Shown piece by piece: positions 46,778 through 54,167 of a stretch of DNA of 64,000 nucleotides. Positions within the stretch are counted from its first letter, which is position 1; the number at the start of each line of letters is the position of its first letter. The notes under the pieces are model-generated. The model was given only the letters and a program-made list of their open reading frames with translations. It made no database searches and was not told the origin of the DNA. Position numbers and translations under genes: made by a program. This DNA is from Pseudomonas taiwanensis (lineage in GTDB: Bacteria > Pseudomonadota > Gammaproteobacteria > Pseudomonadales > Pseudomonadaceae), in NCBI RefSeq assembly GCF_013393345.1, contig NZ_QJRF01000030.1, positions 186,001 through 250,000 of the forward strand, written 5' to 3'.

Positions 46778-47080
46778 GAAAAAATCCTCTAGGTAAATTT
46801 GGCGCGCAGTCTATCAGCTAAGGAGTTGGAATGCCTGGGAGATGCGTCTCGAGGGCCTGTCCTAGGATCAGTAGGCCGCAACATAACTGGCGAATTGACT
46901 CTGCGTGGGCTGGGTGTAGTGTGCGCTTGCAGGATCCCGGACTAACGTGCCCGATCGGACATAGCGCTTACCTGACCCCGACTCTGTTCACGAGGCCACG
47001 GCCCGTCTCAGGGTGGGTGCATTGTCCGTCGAGGCTAAAAGTCTCCTTGCCTGTCAAAAGCGTGACTCTTAGTGACTGTC
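46778..47080. other. 303-bp region between yggL and the AbiEi-like gene
   Basis: Holds the yggL promoter on the reverse strand (AT-rich around 46780-46805). Short forward frames here lack ribosome sites. Nothing else seen. Confidence 0.4.
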
Positions 47081-47680
47081 ATGTCCGTTGCGAAAGCCAT
47101 CTCAGCGCGAATTAAGTTCATGCGGAAGGGTAAACCCTTTTCCCGCACGGTTTTCGCGCAGCTTGGCTCTCGCGCATCGGTTGACAAGGCACTCTCCAGG
47201 CTGGTGCAGTCAGGCCGGCTAGAACGCGTTGTTCGCGGCGTCTACATGCGTCCGAAGTTCAACCAGTACGTCGGCAAGAACGTCCGCCCCAGCCCAACTA
47301 CCGTGATGCGCGTCATCGCGAAGTCGAACGGTGAAACGATCCAGATTCACGGTGCTGAGGCAGTCCGTAGGCTCGGTCTCAGCACCCAGATGCAGATGCT
47401 GCCGACGTTCTACACCAGTGGCTCGACTCGAGAACTCAAAATTGGCAATGCGGTCGTTCGCCTTCAGCATGTCTCCAGGGACCGCTTGCAGCATGCTGGA
47501 ACGAACGTGGGACTGGCGCTTACCGCTCTCCACTATGTCGGGAAGGAGGGGCTGTCCACCCAGGTGGCTTCGACAGTCGTCAACGCGCTGAGCAGTGAAG
47601 AACTGTCGAAACTCCGAGCGTGCATTATGCCGGAATGGATGCGGATGGCATTAAGCCTTGCGACTCAGAAAGTCGAGTAG
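47081..47680 (+). CDS. DUF6088 / AbiEi-like antitoxin-type regulator, orphan
   Basis: 199 residues from ATG 47081 (MSVAKAISARIKFMRKGKPF); GTG 47072 in frame is an alternative. An N-terminal winged helix-turn-helix (RKGKPFSRTVFAQLGSRASVDKALSRLV, then RVVRGVYMRPKF) is followed by the NGETIQIHGAEAVRRLGLST segment typical of DUF6088 and AbiEi proteins. In type IV AbiE systems this protein is the antitoxin and a repressor of its operon, and an AbiEii nucleotidyltransferase toxin follows it. Here no such gene follows; 47681-48520 is degenerate. So it is an orphan, or the toxin has been lost. Confidence 0.75.
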   Translation: MSVAKAISARIKFMRKGKPFSRTVFAQLGSRASVDKALSRLVQSGRLERVVRGVYMRPKFNQYVGKNVRPSPTTVMRVIAKSNGETIQIHGAEAVRRLGLSTQMQMLPTFYTSGSTRELKIGNAVVRLQHVSRDRLQHAGTNVGLALTALHYVGKEGLSTQVASTVVNALSSEELSKLRACIMPEWMRMALSLATQKVE

Positions 47681-47837
47681 GTTTTTTCAGTCTCACAGCA
47701 CTATGTCTGCTGGTGAGATGCGAAGTCGGGGGGCGTGGTCGCTAAGCCGCAGACAGGGGCTACTTGTCCGACCTGCGCCCGCTGCAGCCCGCTGCGCTAG
47801 GAGAAGTTCAAGGAGAGCCGGGTAGGGCAGCGACTTG

Positions 47838-48044
47838 CTAGCGGTCTAACTCAGTAGCCTGCAGAACCTGGCGGGCTTGGGTTTCCTCAGAACCGGGCTT
47901 CTCCGTAACCCCGAGATACTCATCATCGACCGCCCGTTGGAAAACGGAATGTTTTCTGCCGGCGAGTAGGGCCCGGATGCGAGGTCTTATCTCCGCAGAA
48001 CTGGCGATTGGATCTAATGCGTTCTGGTTAATGTGCATTGACAT
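47838..48044 (-). CDS. Small hypothetical protein
   Basis: 68 residues from the reverse-strand ATG at 48044, with AGGG five bases upstream (GTAGGGCAAATG). The product is charged and soluble (LDPIASSAEIRPRIRALLAG, then FQRAVDDEYLGV). I recognise no family. It abuts the integrase remnant on the other strand. It may be a real small island gene or chance, since codon usage gives only mild support. Confidence 0.3.
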   Translation of the reverse strand: MSMHINQNALDPIASSAEIRPRIRALLAGRKHSVFQRAVDDEYLGVTEKPGSEETQARQVLQATELDR

Positions 48045-48076
48045 TTGCCCTACTCGATCACCTGACGCCCACATGG

Positions 48077-48404
48077 AAACGTTTGTGTTCTGTGAAGGCC
48101 TATCTTGACTGGATCGCGGTTTCGGGATTGCGCCAAGGCCCGGAGTTTCGTGCGGTGGGCCGTTGGGGCAACCTGGCAGAGCACGGACTGCATCTCGTGC
48201 ATCCTCCGTCGCGCGATGGTGCACAGTGGCTTGGAGGGAGAGCGCTTCAGCCGTCATTCATTGCGCCGTGGCTTTGCCACCTGAGCCAGTCGTAACCAGT
48301 GGAGCGCCAAGGCTCTGATGAGTTACGTCGGCTGGCGCTATGCCAAGGCTGCCTTGCGCTATGTTGAGTCGGAGAGGCCGCTTGGCGAGCTGCGCCGCTC
48401 GTAG
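48077..48404 (+). pseudogene. Tyrosine recombinase (integrase) C-terminal remnant, frameshifted
   Basis: Two frames together give the end of a phage-type integrase. In the first, from 48080, RLCSVKAYLDWIAVSGL and GPEFRAVGRWGNLAEHGLH match the segment normally reading P-LCPV-AL-DWL--AGI...GPLFR-I-RWG. After a frameshift near 48170-48200 the next frame reads ILRRAMVHSGLEGERFSRHS, then LRRGFAT, a TGA at 48282 where Trp is usual, and SYVGWRYAKAALRYVE to the stop at 48402. HSLRRG holds the catalytic His and Arg; the last Tyr is the expected nucleophile position. The N-terminal half is missing. It is inactive but marks an integrated element. Confidence 0.75.
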
Positions 48405-48520
48405 TGACCGGACCTGGCCCCCATGCACGGCCTCACCAGCGCATCGGCATAGGAGGCAGGGAGCTTAGGCTTGGCTAACTGGGACCGGGCCTCTGCATGG
48501 CTCGGTGAGGAGCGTCTACC

Positions 48521-48727
48521 ATGACTGAGATTTTTGCTGTGCGGTATGCCGAGACGCTGGTACGCGCCACGCAGATCTTCGGCAGTCGAGAGAAGGCTGA
48601 GCGCTGGATGGTGACGCCGGCGCAGGGGCTCGAGCGGCGTCGTCCGATCGACATGCTCGCGAGTGCAGAGGATCTGGAAGTGCTCGAGACTTTTCTCGGG
48701 CGCATCGAGTATGGGGTCTATCACTGA
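48521..48727 (+). CDS. MbcA/ParS/Xre-type antitoxin domain protein, orphan
   Basis: 68 residues with a good ribosome site (GTGAGGAGCG). The sequence ATQIFGSREKAERWMVTPAQ, then GLERRRPIDMLASAEDLEVL and LGRIEYGV fits the C-terminal toxin-binding domain of MbcA/ParS antitoxins (DUF2384), which normally neutralise an adjacent RES-domain NAD-degrading toxin. There is no N-terminal DNA-binding domain and no RES gene next to it. It may be a solitary regulator, a remnant, or a trans-acting immunity protein. Confidence 0.7.
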   Translation: MTEIFAVRYAETLVRATQIFGSREKAERWMVTPAQGLERRRPIDMLASAEDLEVLETFLGRIEYGVYH

Positions 48728-48808
48728 CCCTATGTTTTAGGGCCGCCGTTAACGACCGGGCGTGACTGCCAGCCAGCCCCTTCGCTAACCGACTTCGAGG
48801 GTTTCGGC

Positions 48809-49666
48809 ATGCGTGAACGATCTGTCCCGTTGTCACCGAGGGCATTAACTCGCCAGGACATCGATCGCGCTCTGCTTGATGCGGTGATTGCGCTGGTACG
48901 GGAGGCGGGGTGCCTGATCGCTGCTGAGCTGGTTCGACCCGGTGGTCCGAGAGGCGCTGGGGACAAGGCCGAAGTTGATGGCGAGGTCGAGGTCATGTTG
49001 CGCCAGGGACTGACGAAGCTGCTCCCCTGCGATTTTGTCGGTGAGGAAACCGGTGTGCAGCTGACGGGGCATCACTACTGCTGGGTTGTGGATCCCAATG
49101 ATGGCACCCGCGACTTCCTGCAAGGGCATCTGGGCTCGGCGATTTCCGTAGGATTGCTGCGAGAGTGTGTACCGGTGCTGGGAGTCGTCTATGCGCCGAT
49201 GACGGAACGCGGGGCGGACTGTATTGCTTGGGCTGAGGGGATGCCACACTTGCTCCGTAATGGCGCGTTGATCGTGCCGAATGTCGCGAAAGGCGGACTG
49301 GCGGAAGGTGCCCAAGTCTTCGTCAGCCTCACCGCGCGTGCCCGGCCCATCGAGAATGCCGAGCTGTGTGCGCCCGCCACCTACCATCCGATGCCAAGCA
49401 TTGCCTATCGGCTTGCCCGGGTGGCGGTGGGGGATGGGATCGCTGCAGTCTCCTTGTACGCGGTGTCGCCCCACGATGTGGTGGCGGGTCACGCGTTGCT
49501 GCGGGCAGGTGGCGGTGGCCTCTGGAACGAACGGGGACAGGCCTTGGGTTACGCGACAGCGGCGACATTCAATCAGCCAGTTGGGTATTGCTTCGGCGGT
49601 GGGGAAATAGCCTGTCAGGAATTGGTGAGGCGCCCGTGGCAGGTTGTTCTCGCAAACAGAGCATAG
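48809..49666 (+). CDS. CysQ-like inositol-monophosphatase family phosphatase
   Basis: 285 residues. Metal-site motifs of the family are present: EVDGEVE near residue 55, GEET near 77, DPNDGTRDF near 94 (usually DPLDGT or DPIDGT) and HDVVAGHALLRAGGG near 221 (usually WDxAAG). CysQ enzymes dephosphorylate 3'-phosphoadenosine 5'-phosphate; inositol phosphates or NADP are other family substrates. The Asn in DPNDGT and the missing Trp before Asp in the last motif mark it as a diverged member, so the substrate is uncertain. Set among island genes, it is likely accessory rather than the housekeeping CysQ. Confidence 0.75.
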   Translation: MRERSVPLSPRALTRQDIDRALLDAVIALVREAGCLIAAELVRPGGPRGAGDKAEVDGEVEVMLRQGLTKLLPCDFVGEETGVQLTGHHYCWVVDPNDGTRDFLQGHLGSAISVGLLRECVPVLGVVYAPMTERGADCIAWAEGMPHLLRNGALIVPNVAKGGLAEGAQVFVSLTARARPIENAELCAPATYHPMPSIAYRLARVAVGDGIAAVSLYAVSPHDVVAGHALLRAGGGGLWNERGQALGYATAATFNQPVGYCFGGGEIACQELVRRPWQVVLANRA

Positions 49667-49845
49667 GTGTGTGGCGAGCCTAGAAGAGGGCCGTCTCCCT
49701 AGACTATGTAAAAACCACTGCTGAGTTCTGCTGCGGGTGCGGAGCACCGTCAGGGGAGCACGTCATCCCACCGAGCAACGCTCCTGCAGGAGTATCGTGT
49801 GCCAGATAAACGAAAGCGTACATGTACCTTGGTAGGAGGTTCTCG

Positions 49846-50160
49846 ATGAAGATCGCCGCTCTGGAACAGGCCGAATCGGTCAGTGATGTCCTGTGCGACG
49901 TTTGTGGCGATAGCACGCGTCTTGAAGGGGCTGGATTGCAATTTGGCACGCTTCGCGCCAGTTGGGGCTGTGGCTCGGCCCATGAAGGCGAACGCTATGA
50001 AGTCCATCTGTGCGAAACCTGTTTTTTTAGGACGCTTTCAGGTCTCAGACGTGACCGCATGGTGAACTTCATGTTCAGTGAGGAGGATCAAGACCTCAGC
50101 AATTTTGGGCGCGTTGCTCGTGATGATCTGTTCAATGGCGGCAGCAACTCGGCCAGCTGA
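49846..50160 (+). CDS. Small four-cysteine (putative zinc-binding) protein
   Basis: 104 residues from ATG 49846, set by TAGGAGG at 49833-49839 rather than an earlier ATG at 49822. CDVC near residue 22 and CETC near residue 67 form a likely zinc ribbon, separated by a segment rich in Gly, Ser and aromatic residues. No other domain is seen. Such small Zn-ribbon proteins occur in Pseudomonas islands; I know no function. Confidence 0.7.
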   Translation: MKIAALEQAESVSDVLCDVCGDSTRLEGAGLQFGTLRASWGCGSAHEGERYEVHLCETCFFRTLSGLRRDRMVNFMFSEEDQDLSNFGRVARDDLFNGGSNSAS

Positions 50161-50391
50161 TCTCCCTGTTGGGACAGCATCCCAAGTCTAGCCGGCATTT
50201 CCCCTAGAATTGCTAGATCAACACCAGCGGGGGCGGCGTATGAAACGCTTTATCCAGGGAGAGCATCGATGCCAAAGCACTGGGCGTTTAGCTGGCCCGA
50301 CTGCCTGAAAACTTGCTACGGCAGCAGCTTGCTCACGTCATCAGTGGCATTGGCTGAAGGCCGGACATTGCCGACCTTAAGCTGGGTGGTC

Positions 50392-50748
50392 TCACTGGAC
50401 CCAAGATTTTACTGCTGCGGCACCATATTCGGCCTTCCAAGCGTTCAGCACTTTGTTGTTGCCGCCTTTCGTCTCGACGACTTCATTGGTGTGCGGATTC
50501 TTGTAAACCTTGACGGTGCGCTCGCGCCGCTGGCCTTTTTGAGCAAGCAGCGGAGTGCGCGTGCGACCTGGATCAAGGATATTCATTACGGCCTTTAGCC
50601 CAAGGCCATATTCATCCAGCAGCGCTTTGAGTTTGGATTCAAACTCAATTTCGCGCTTGAGCTCCGTATCGTTCCTCAGGCTGTCCAGCGCAGCGAGTTG
50701 TTCTGCCAGCTGTGCTTCCAGGCGTTTAAATTCAGCCAGTTTGCTCAT
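50392..50748 (-). CDS. MvaT/MvaU-family (H-NS-like) xenogeneic silencer, island copy
   Basis: 118 residues from the reverse-strand ATG at 50748, with AAGGAGA upstream. The N-terminal half is a coiled-coil oligomerisation region (FKRLEAQLAEQLAALDSLRN, FESKLKALLDEYGLGLKAVM). The C-terminal half is the MvaT DNA-binding domain (VKVYKNPHTNEVVETKGGNN, KVLNAWKAEYG--AVKSW). These proteins bind AT-rich foreign DNA and repress it. A copy carried by an island may silence island genes or modify the host MvaT network. The surrounding AT-rich promoters at 51844-52515 and 62285-62950 are natural targets. Confidence 0.88.
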   Translation of the reverse strand: MSKLAEFKRLEAQLAEQLAALDSLRNDTELKREIEFESKLKALLDEYGLGLKAVMNILDPGRTRTPLLAQKGQRRERTVKVYKNPHTNEVVETKGGNNKVLNAWKAEYGAAAVKSWVQ

Positions 50749-50896
50749 TGCGTTCTCCTTAGCGTGATGCAATTACACACCGCAGTTGACCGATTGGTCT
50801 GTCCCGGTCTTAGTGAATGGACCATTAAGCTTTTCCTCTGCATAGCGTTCTTCTCCGCCCCCTCTCGCATTTTTGACGGCGAGGGCATCCGGCCTC

Positions 50897-50945
50897 GGTG
50901 CATACATCCTTCGAAGTTTCCGGTGCATACATCCTTCGAAGTTTT
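50897..50945. repeat. Two tandem 25-bp direct repeats downstream of lysR
   Basis: GGTGCATACATCCTTCGAAG plus TTT occurs at 50897-50919 and again at 50922-50944, period 25. Each copy contains the palindromic TTCGAA. It sits just after the lysR stop. Confidence 0.75.
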
Positions 50946-50946
50946 C

Positions 50947-51843
50947 TTAGGCCTGTTCTTTGCGAAACTCCCGAATGATTCGCAGGAATTCGCCAAGCGT
51001 CGGAGAGTCGTCTTCCTGCCGATAGATGCATCCCAGGTCGAACCGGGCATTTTCCGGCAGGCCACTCAGAGGTCTGTAGGTCAGACCTGGCAGTTTGAGC
51101 ACCTCCGTAGACTCCGATACAAGACTCGCCCCTAGGCCTCGGGCAGCCAAGGCAACCGCGGTTATGGTGTCACCCACCTCCTGAGCAATCTGTGGTTCGA
51201 AGCCTGCTTGGTGGCAGAGGCTAAGTACCTTATCCAGGAAGCTGGGGCGACTTCCCGTGGGGAAGAGGATCAACGGATGCTCGGCGAGGCTCCGGAAAGG
51301 CACCGTGGTTTCTCGAGCCAGAGGGTGACCTTCATTGATTGCGAGCAGGAGTGATTCAGATGAGACGGTCTCGCAGGAAAGATCTGGCAATGGCGATAGC
51401 ATCCGACTGAAGCCAATGCTGATCCGCTTCTGGCGCAATGCTTCGACCTGCTCATGCTTACTCATGCTGTGCAGTACCAGCTTGACGTCTGGGTTGCTTT
51501 CGCGAAAGCGCTCCAGCAGCCGTGGGATGGTATCCAGGATTCCCGAACCGAAAATGCCTATATCTAAACGACCGAGCTTGCCTTGACCGGCACGTTGAGT
51601 CCGTTCGGTCGCTTGCTCGACCAGCGCGCGAATGTTGCGTGCCTCTTCCAATAGGAGTTCCCCGGCAGGAGTCAATTCCATACCTCTAGGGGTGCGATTG
51701 AACAGCTGCACGCCGATTTCTGCTTCGAGTTGCTGGATCTGTCTGGTCAGCGGTGGCTGGGAAATGTGCAGTCGAGCTGCCGCACGGCCAATGTTCTGCT
51801 CCTCGGCCACGGCGATGAAGTAACGGAGATGTCGGAAATCCAT
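50947..51843 (-). CDS. LysR-type transcriptional regulator
   Basis: 298 residues, divergent from the second DUF1302 gene. Residues 1-60 are a winged helix-turn-helix (MDFRHLRYFIAVAEEQNIGR, then LHISQPPLTRQIQQLE, NRTPRGMELTPAG), resembling the BenM/CatR group that responds to aromatic compounds. Residues ~90-290 are the effector-binding domain. Its own promoter region contains a T-N11-A dyad 40 bases upstream (51883-51895), and a near-identical dyad lies before the O-demethylase gene. Likely the local activator of the transport and demethylation genes; the effector is unknown. Confidence 0.92.
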   Translation of the reverse strand: MDFRHLRYFIAVAEEQNIGRAAARLHISQPPLTRQIQQLEAEIGVQLFNRTPRGMELTPAGELLLEEARNIRALVEQATERTQRAGQGKLGRLDIGIFGSGILDTIPRLLERFRESNPDVKLVLHSMSKHEQVEALRQKRISIGFSRMLSPLPDLSCETVSSESLLLAINEGHPLARETTVPFRSLAEHPLILFPTGSRPSFLDKVLSLCHQAGFEPQIAQEVGDTITAVALAARGLGASLVSESTEVLKLPGLTYRPLSGLPENARFDLGCIYRQEDDSPTLGEFLRIIREFRKEQA

Positions 51844-52515
51844 GGGCGCTCCCGCTGATGATGGGCCTTTGCGCTATCTCGATACCTTTTAGGTAATGCT
51901 CGGCCGTTTTTATAGTATTGGACGGATTGGCATGCGGCCAATAGTTTTGAGTCAAAGGCTGCAGGAGGACGCTCTGGTAGCCGCTGGATCTACATAGTAA
52001 GCACATTGAACGAAGGACATTAGTCTGTGATCAGTGTTGCCAAGTGTCGATAGGATGAACCTGCACAGTATACGAAAGTGGTGTCTCAGTTAAGTTAATC
52101 GCTGTTTTTGAGTCGTAAATTTGTGAGGTGGGCTGGGATAGGTCCGTAGGTCTGTTGAAGTAGATCAACCTCCTCGTGAAATTTTCCCTAATTAATTTTT
52201 ATTGGGATGCGGGTAGGTTGTCGTTCAAGAATATTTGGTCAGTTCTAGGTTTTTGTGCGGTCTCAGCGGTTCCGTCTTGCTAGTGCCAAATTTCTGTTTC
52301 TCCTAAGTTGTAATAAATGATTTGGTCAATCTGTTCTCGGATGCCTGGCGGGAGGGGATGACTTTATTCAAAAAAAGATGTTGGTGCTGATCTCTTTTGC
52401 CGGCGTGAAGAAGAGGGCGCTCTGGTTGAAGCTGAAAGTGTCGCAAAAAGCTGAGGTTATGGCCTGAAGGCCGCTCAGCTACCCATGATTCAAAATAAAA
52501 ACAATGAGGGTTGAA
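51844..52515. promoter_or_regulatory. 672-bp AT-rich divergent control region between lysR and second DUF1302 gene
   Basis: No gene seen. It contains the LysR box at 51883-51895 and a long AT-rich centre (52090-52340). A leader stem-loop AGCTGAG...CTCAGCT (52449-52455 with 52474-52480), with inner GGCC-TGAA-GGCC, sits shortly before the DUF1302 start. It is long enough to hold several regulator or silencer sites. Confidence 0.6.
51883..51895. promoter_or_regulatory. Candidate LysR operator, TACC-N5-GGTA
   Basis: TACCTTTTAGGTA, a T-N11-A dyad, 40 bases upstream of the lysR start codon. Extended, it reads GATACCTTTTAGGTA, matching 62772-62786 at 14 of 15 positions. Confidence 0.65.
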
Positions 52516-54159
52516 ATGAAGAGCAATAAAGCAGTTCGGCCATTCAAGGTCGCGGTTCTTGCTGCCGCAATTGGCGCAGTTTTTCCCGGATCGAGTGCTC
52601 TGGCAATGGAGATCGATACTGGGGATTCGGACTGGAAAGTGCGCTGGGACAATACGCTGAAGTACAGTGTTGCCTACCGCCTGCAGAGTCAGGATTCCGA
52701 ACTGACTGAATCGCCAACCCTTGGCGGTCTTTACCCGGATGTCCAAAGCCAAGGTGATCGTAACTTTGACCGCGGCTTGGTCTCAAATCGTCTAGATGTG
52801 CTTTCCGAACTGGATATCAGTCATAACAACATTGGTGCTCGCGTTAGCGGTGCAGCCTGGTATGACGATATCTACAACAAGAACACTGACAGCGATACCC
52901 AACGTCATTTCCTTGATGACACCGAAGAGCTGCACGGTCGAGACGCCGAGTTGCTTGATGCTTTCGTGTACATGCGCTCTGCTGTTGGTGATGGGCAGGC
53001 CACGGTCCGTCTCGGTCAACACAGTCTCATCTATGGTGAGAGTTTGTTCTTCGGGGGCAATGGTATAGCCAACGCGCAAGGCCCAATCGACGTGGTCAAG
53101 CTTCTGAGCGTACCGGGCACCCAGTTCAAGGAAATTCTGCGACCGGTCAATCAAATCTCCGGCCAGTATCAGATCAATCCCCAGCTATCCATCGGCGCCT
53201 ACTACCAGTTTGAGTGGGAGCGCTCGACGATTCCGGGTGCCGGGAGCTACCTGAGTTTCTTCGACCTCTTGGGTCATGGTGCAGGCACTGTTCAGTCGCT
53301 GACTGGGCCTACTCGGAATGGTGGCGATATACACGCTAAGGACTCGGGGCAGGGTGGATTCCAGATCCGGTTCAGTCCAGAAGGTTCGGACGTCGAGTAC
53401 GGCTTCTATGCCGCCCAATATCACGACAAGACGCCGAGCAACATCTACGCCAATCTGGCTGCCGTTATCCCGACTCCGGTAGGTCCGGCCCCTTTCTTTG
53501 ACTCCTATAACCAGGTCTTCGCTGAGAACATCAAGACTGCTGGGGTAAGCGCTTCTACCTCCGTGGGGTCGTTCAACTTCGCAGGTGAAGCTTCTATCCG
53601 CTGGGACGCGCCACTGGTTAGTGGGCTACAGGCAGTGACGCCGGGAGTGACTGCGGATAACGACGAGAATGGCCTGTTCGCACGCGGTAAAACTGCTCAC
53701 ATCAACCTCTCGACCATCTACTCGCTCGATCCGTCCTCTTTGTGGGACGGCGGCACCTTGCTTGCAGAGCTGGCTTGGAACCGCACTCTCAGCGTGACGG
53801 AGAACCGCGCGGCTCTTGATCCCAACAGTAGTCGGGACGCTACAGCGTTTCGCGTCCTCTTCGAGCCTGCTTACTTCCAGTTCTTTGATGGCCTGGATTT
53901 GAGCGTGCCGATGGGCCTGGGCATTGGTCTGGATGGCCAGTCCTCGGCTGTTAGCCAGGCCGGTTTCGGCACTCGCCACGGCGGGGACTGGAGCATCGGC
54001 CTGAAAGCCAACTACATGCAGTCCATTGAGTTCGGTGTGAACTACGTGAACTTCTTTGGCAAGAAAGATCCGCTATTCGATGAAAACGCTGTGTTCACCT
54101 ACGGCCAGAGTTTGGCCGACCGTGACTTTATCTCTGCCTACGTGAAAAAGACCTTCTGA
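52516..54159 (+). CDS. DUF1302 outer-membrane protein, island copy
   Basis: 547 residues from ATG 52516, chosen because GAGGG at 52506-52510 is well placed; ATG 52504 in frame overlaps this ribosome site. The signal peptide ends around SSALA/MEID. The mature protein has barrel-like alternating strands and ends ISAYVKKTF with the C-terminal Phe of outer-membrane proteins. It matches the backbone copy at 15302 in FDRGLVSNRLDVLSELD-type and LLDAFVYMRSAVGDGQATVR-type segments but lacks the Ala-rich insert. First gene of a four-gene operon; 8 bases separate it from DUF1329. Probably the outer-membrane element of hydrophobe traffic. Confidence 0.88.
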   Translation: MKSNKAVRPFKVAVLAAAIGAVFPGSSALAMEIDTGDSDWKVRWDNTLKYSVAYRLQSQDSELTESPTLGGLYPDVQSQGDRNFDRGLVSNRLDVLSELDISHNNIGARVSGAAWYDDIYNKNTDSDTQRHFLDDTEELHGRDAELLDAFVYMRSAVGDGQATVRLGQHSLIYGESLFFGGNGIANAQGPIDVVKLLSVPGTQFKEILRPVNQISGQYQINPQLSIGAYYQFEWERSTIPGAGSYLSFFDLLGHGAGTVQSLTGPTRNGGDIHAKDSGQGGFQIRFSPEGSDVEYGFYAAQYHDKTPSNIYANLAAVIPTPVGPAPFFDSYNQVFAENIKTAGVSASTSVGSFNFAGEASIRWDAPLVSGLQAVTPGVTADNDENGLFARGKTAHINLSTIYSLDPSSLWDGGTLLAELAWNRTLSVTENRAALDPNSSRDATAFRVLFEPAYFQFFDGLDLSVPMGLGIGLDGQSSAVSQAGFGTRHGGDWSIGLKANYMQSIEFGVNYVNFFGKKDPLFDENAVFTYGQSLADRDFISAYVKKTF

Positions 54160-54167
54160 GGCCGATC

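Noticed and set aside
50269-50598. Forward open frame (MPKHWAFSWPDCLKTCYGSS...) with a GGGAGAG upstream
   Set aside because: Most of it is antisense to the MvaT-like gene, which has a clear family match; the non-overlapping first 40 codons alone have no recognisable feature.
50897-50945. CRISPR or integron attC cluster
   Set aside because: Only two tandem copies with 2-base spacing and no integrase or cas gene beside them.
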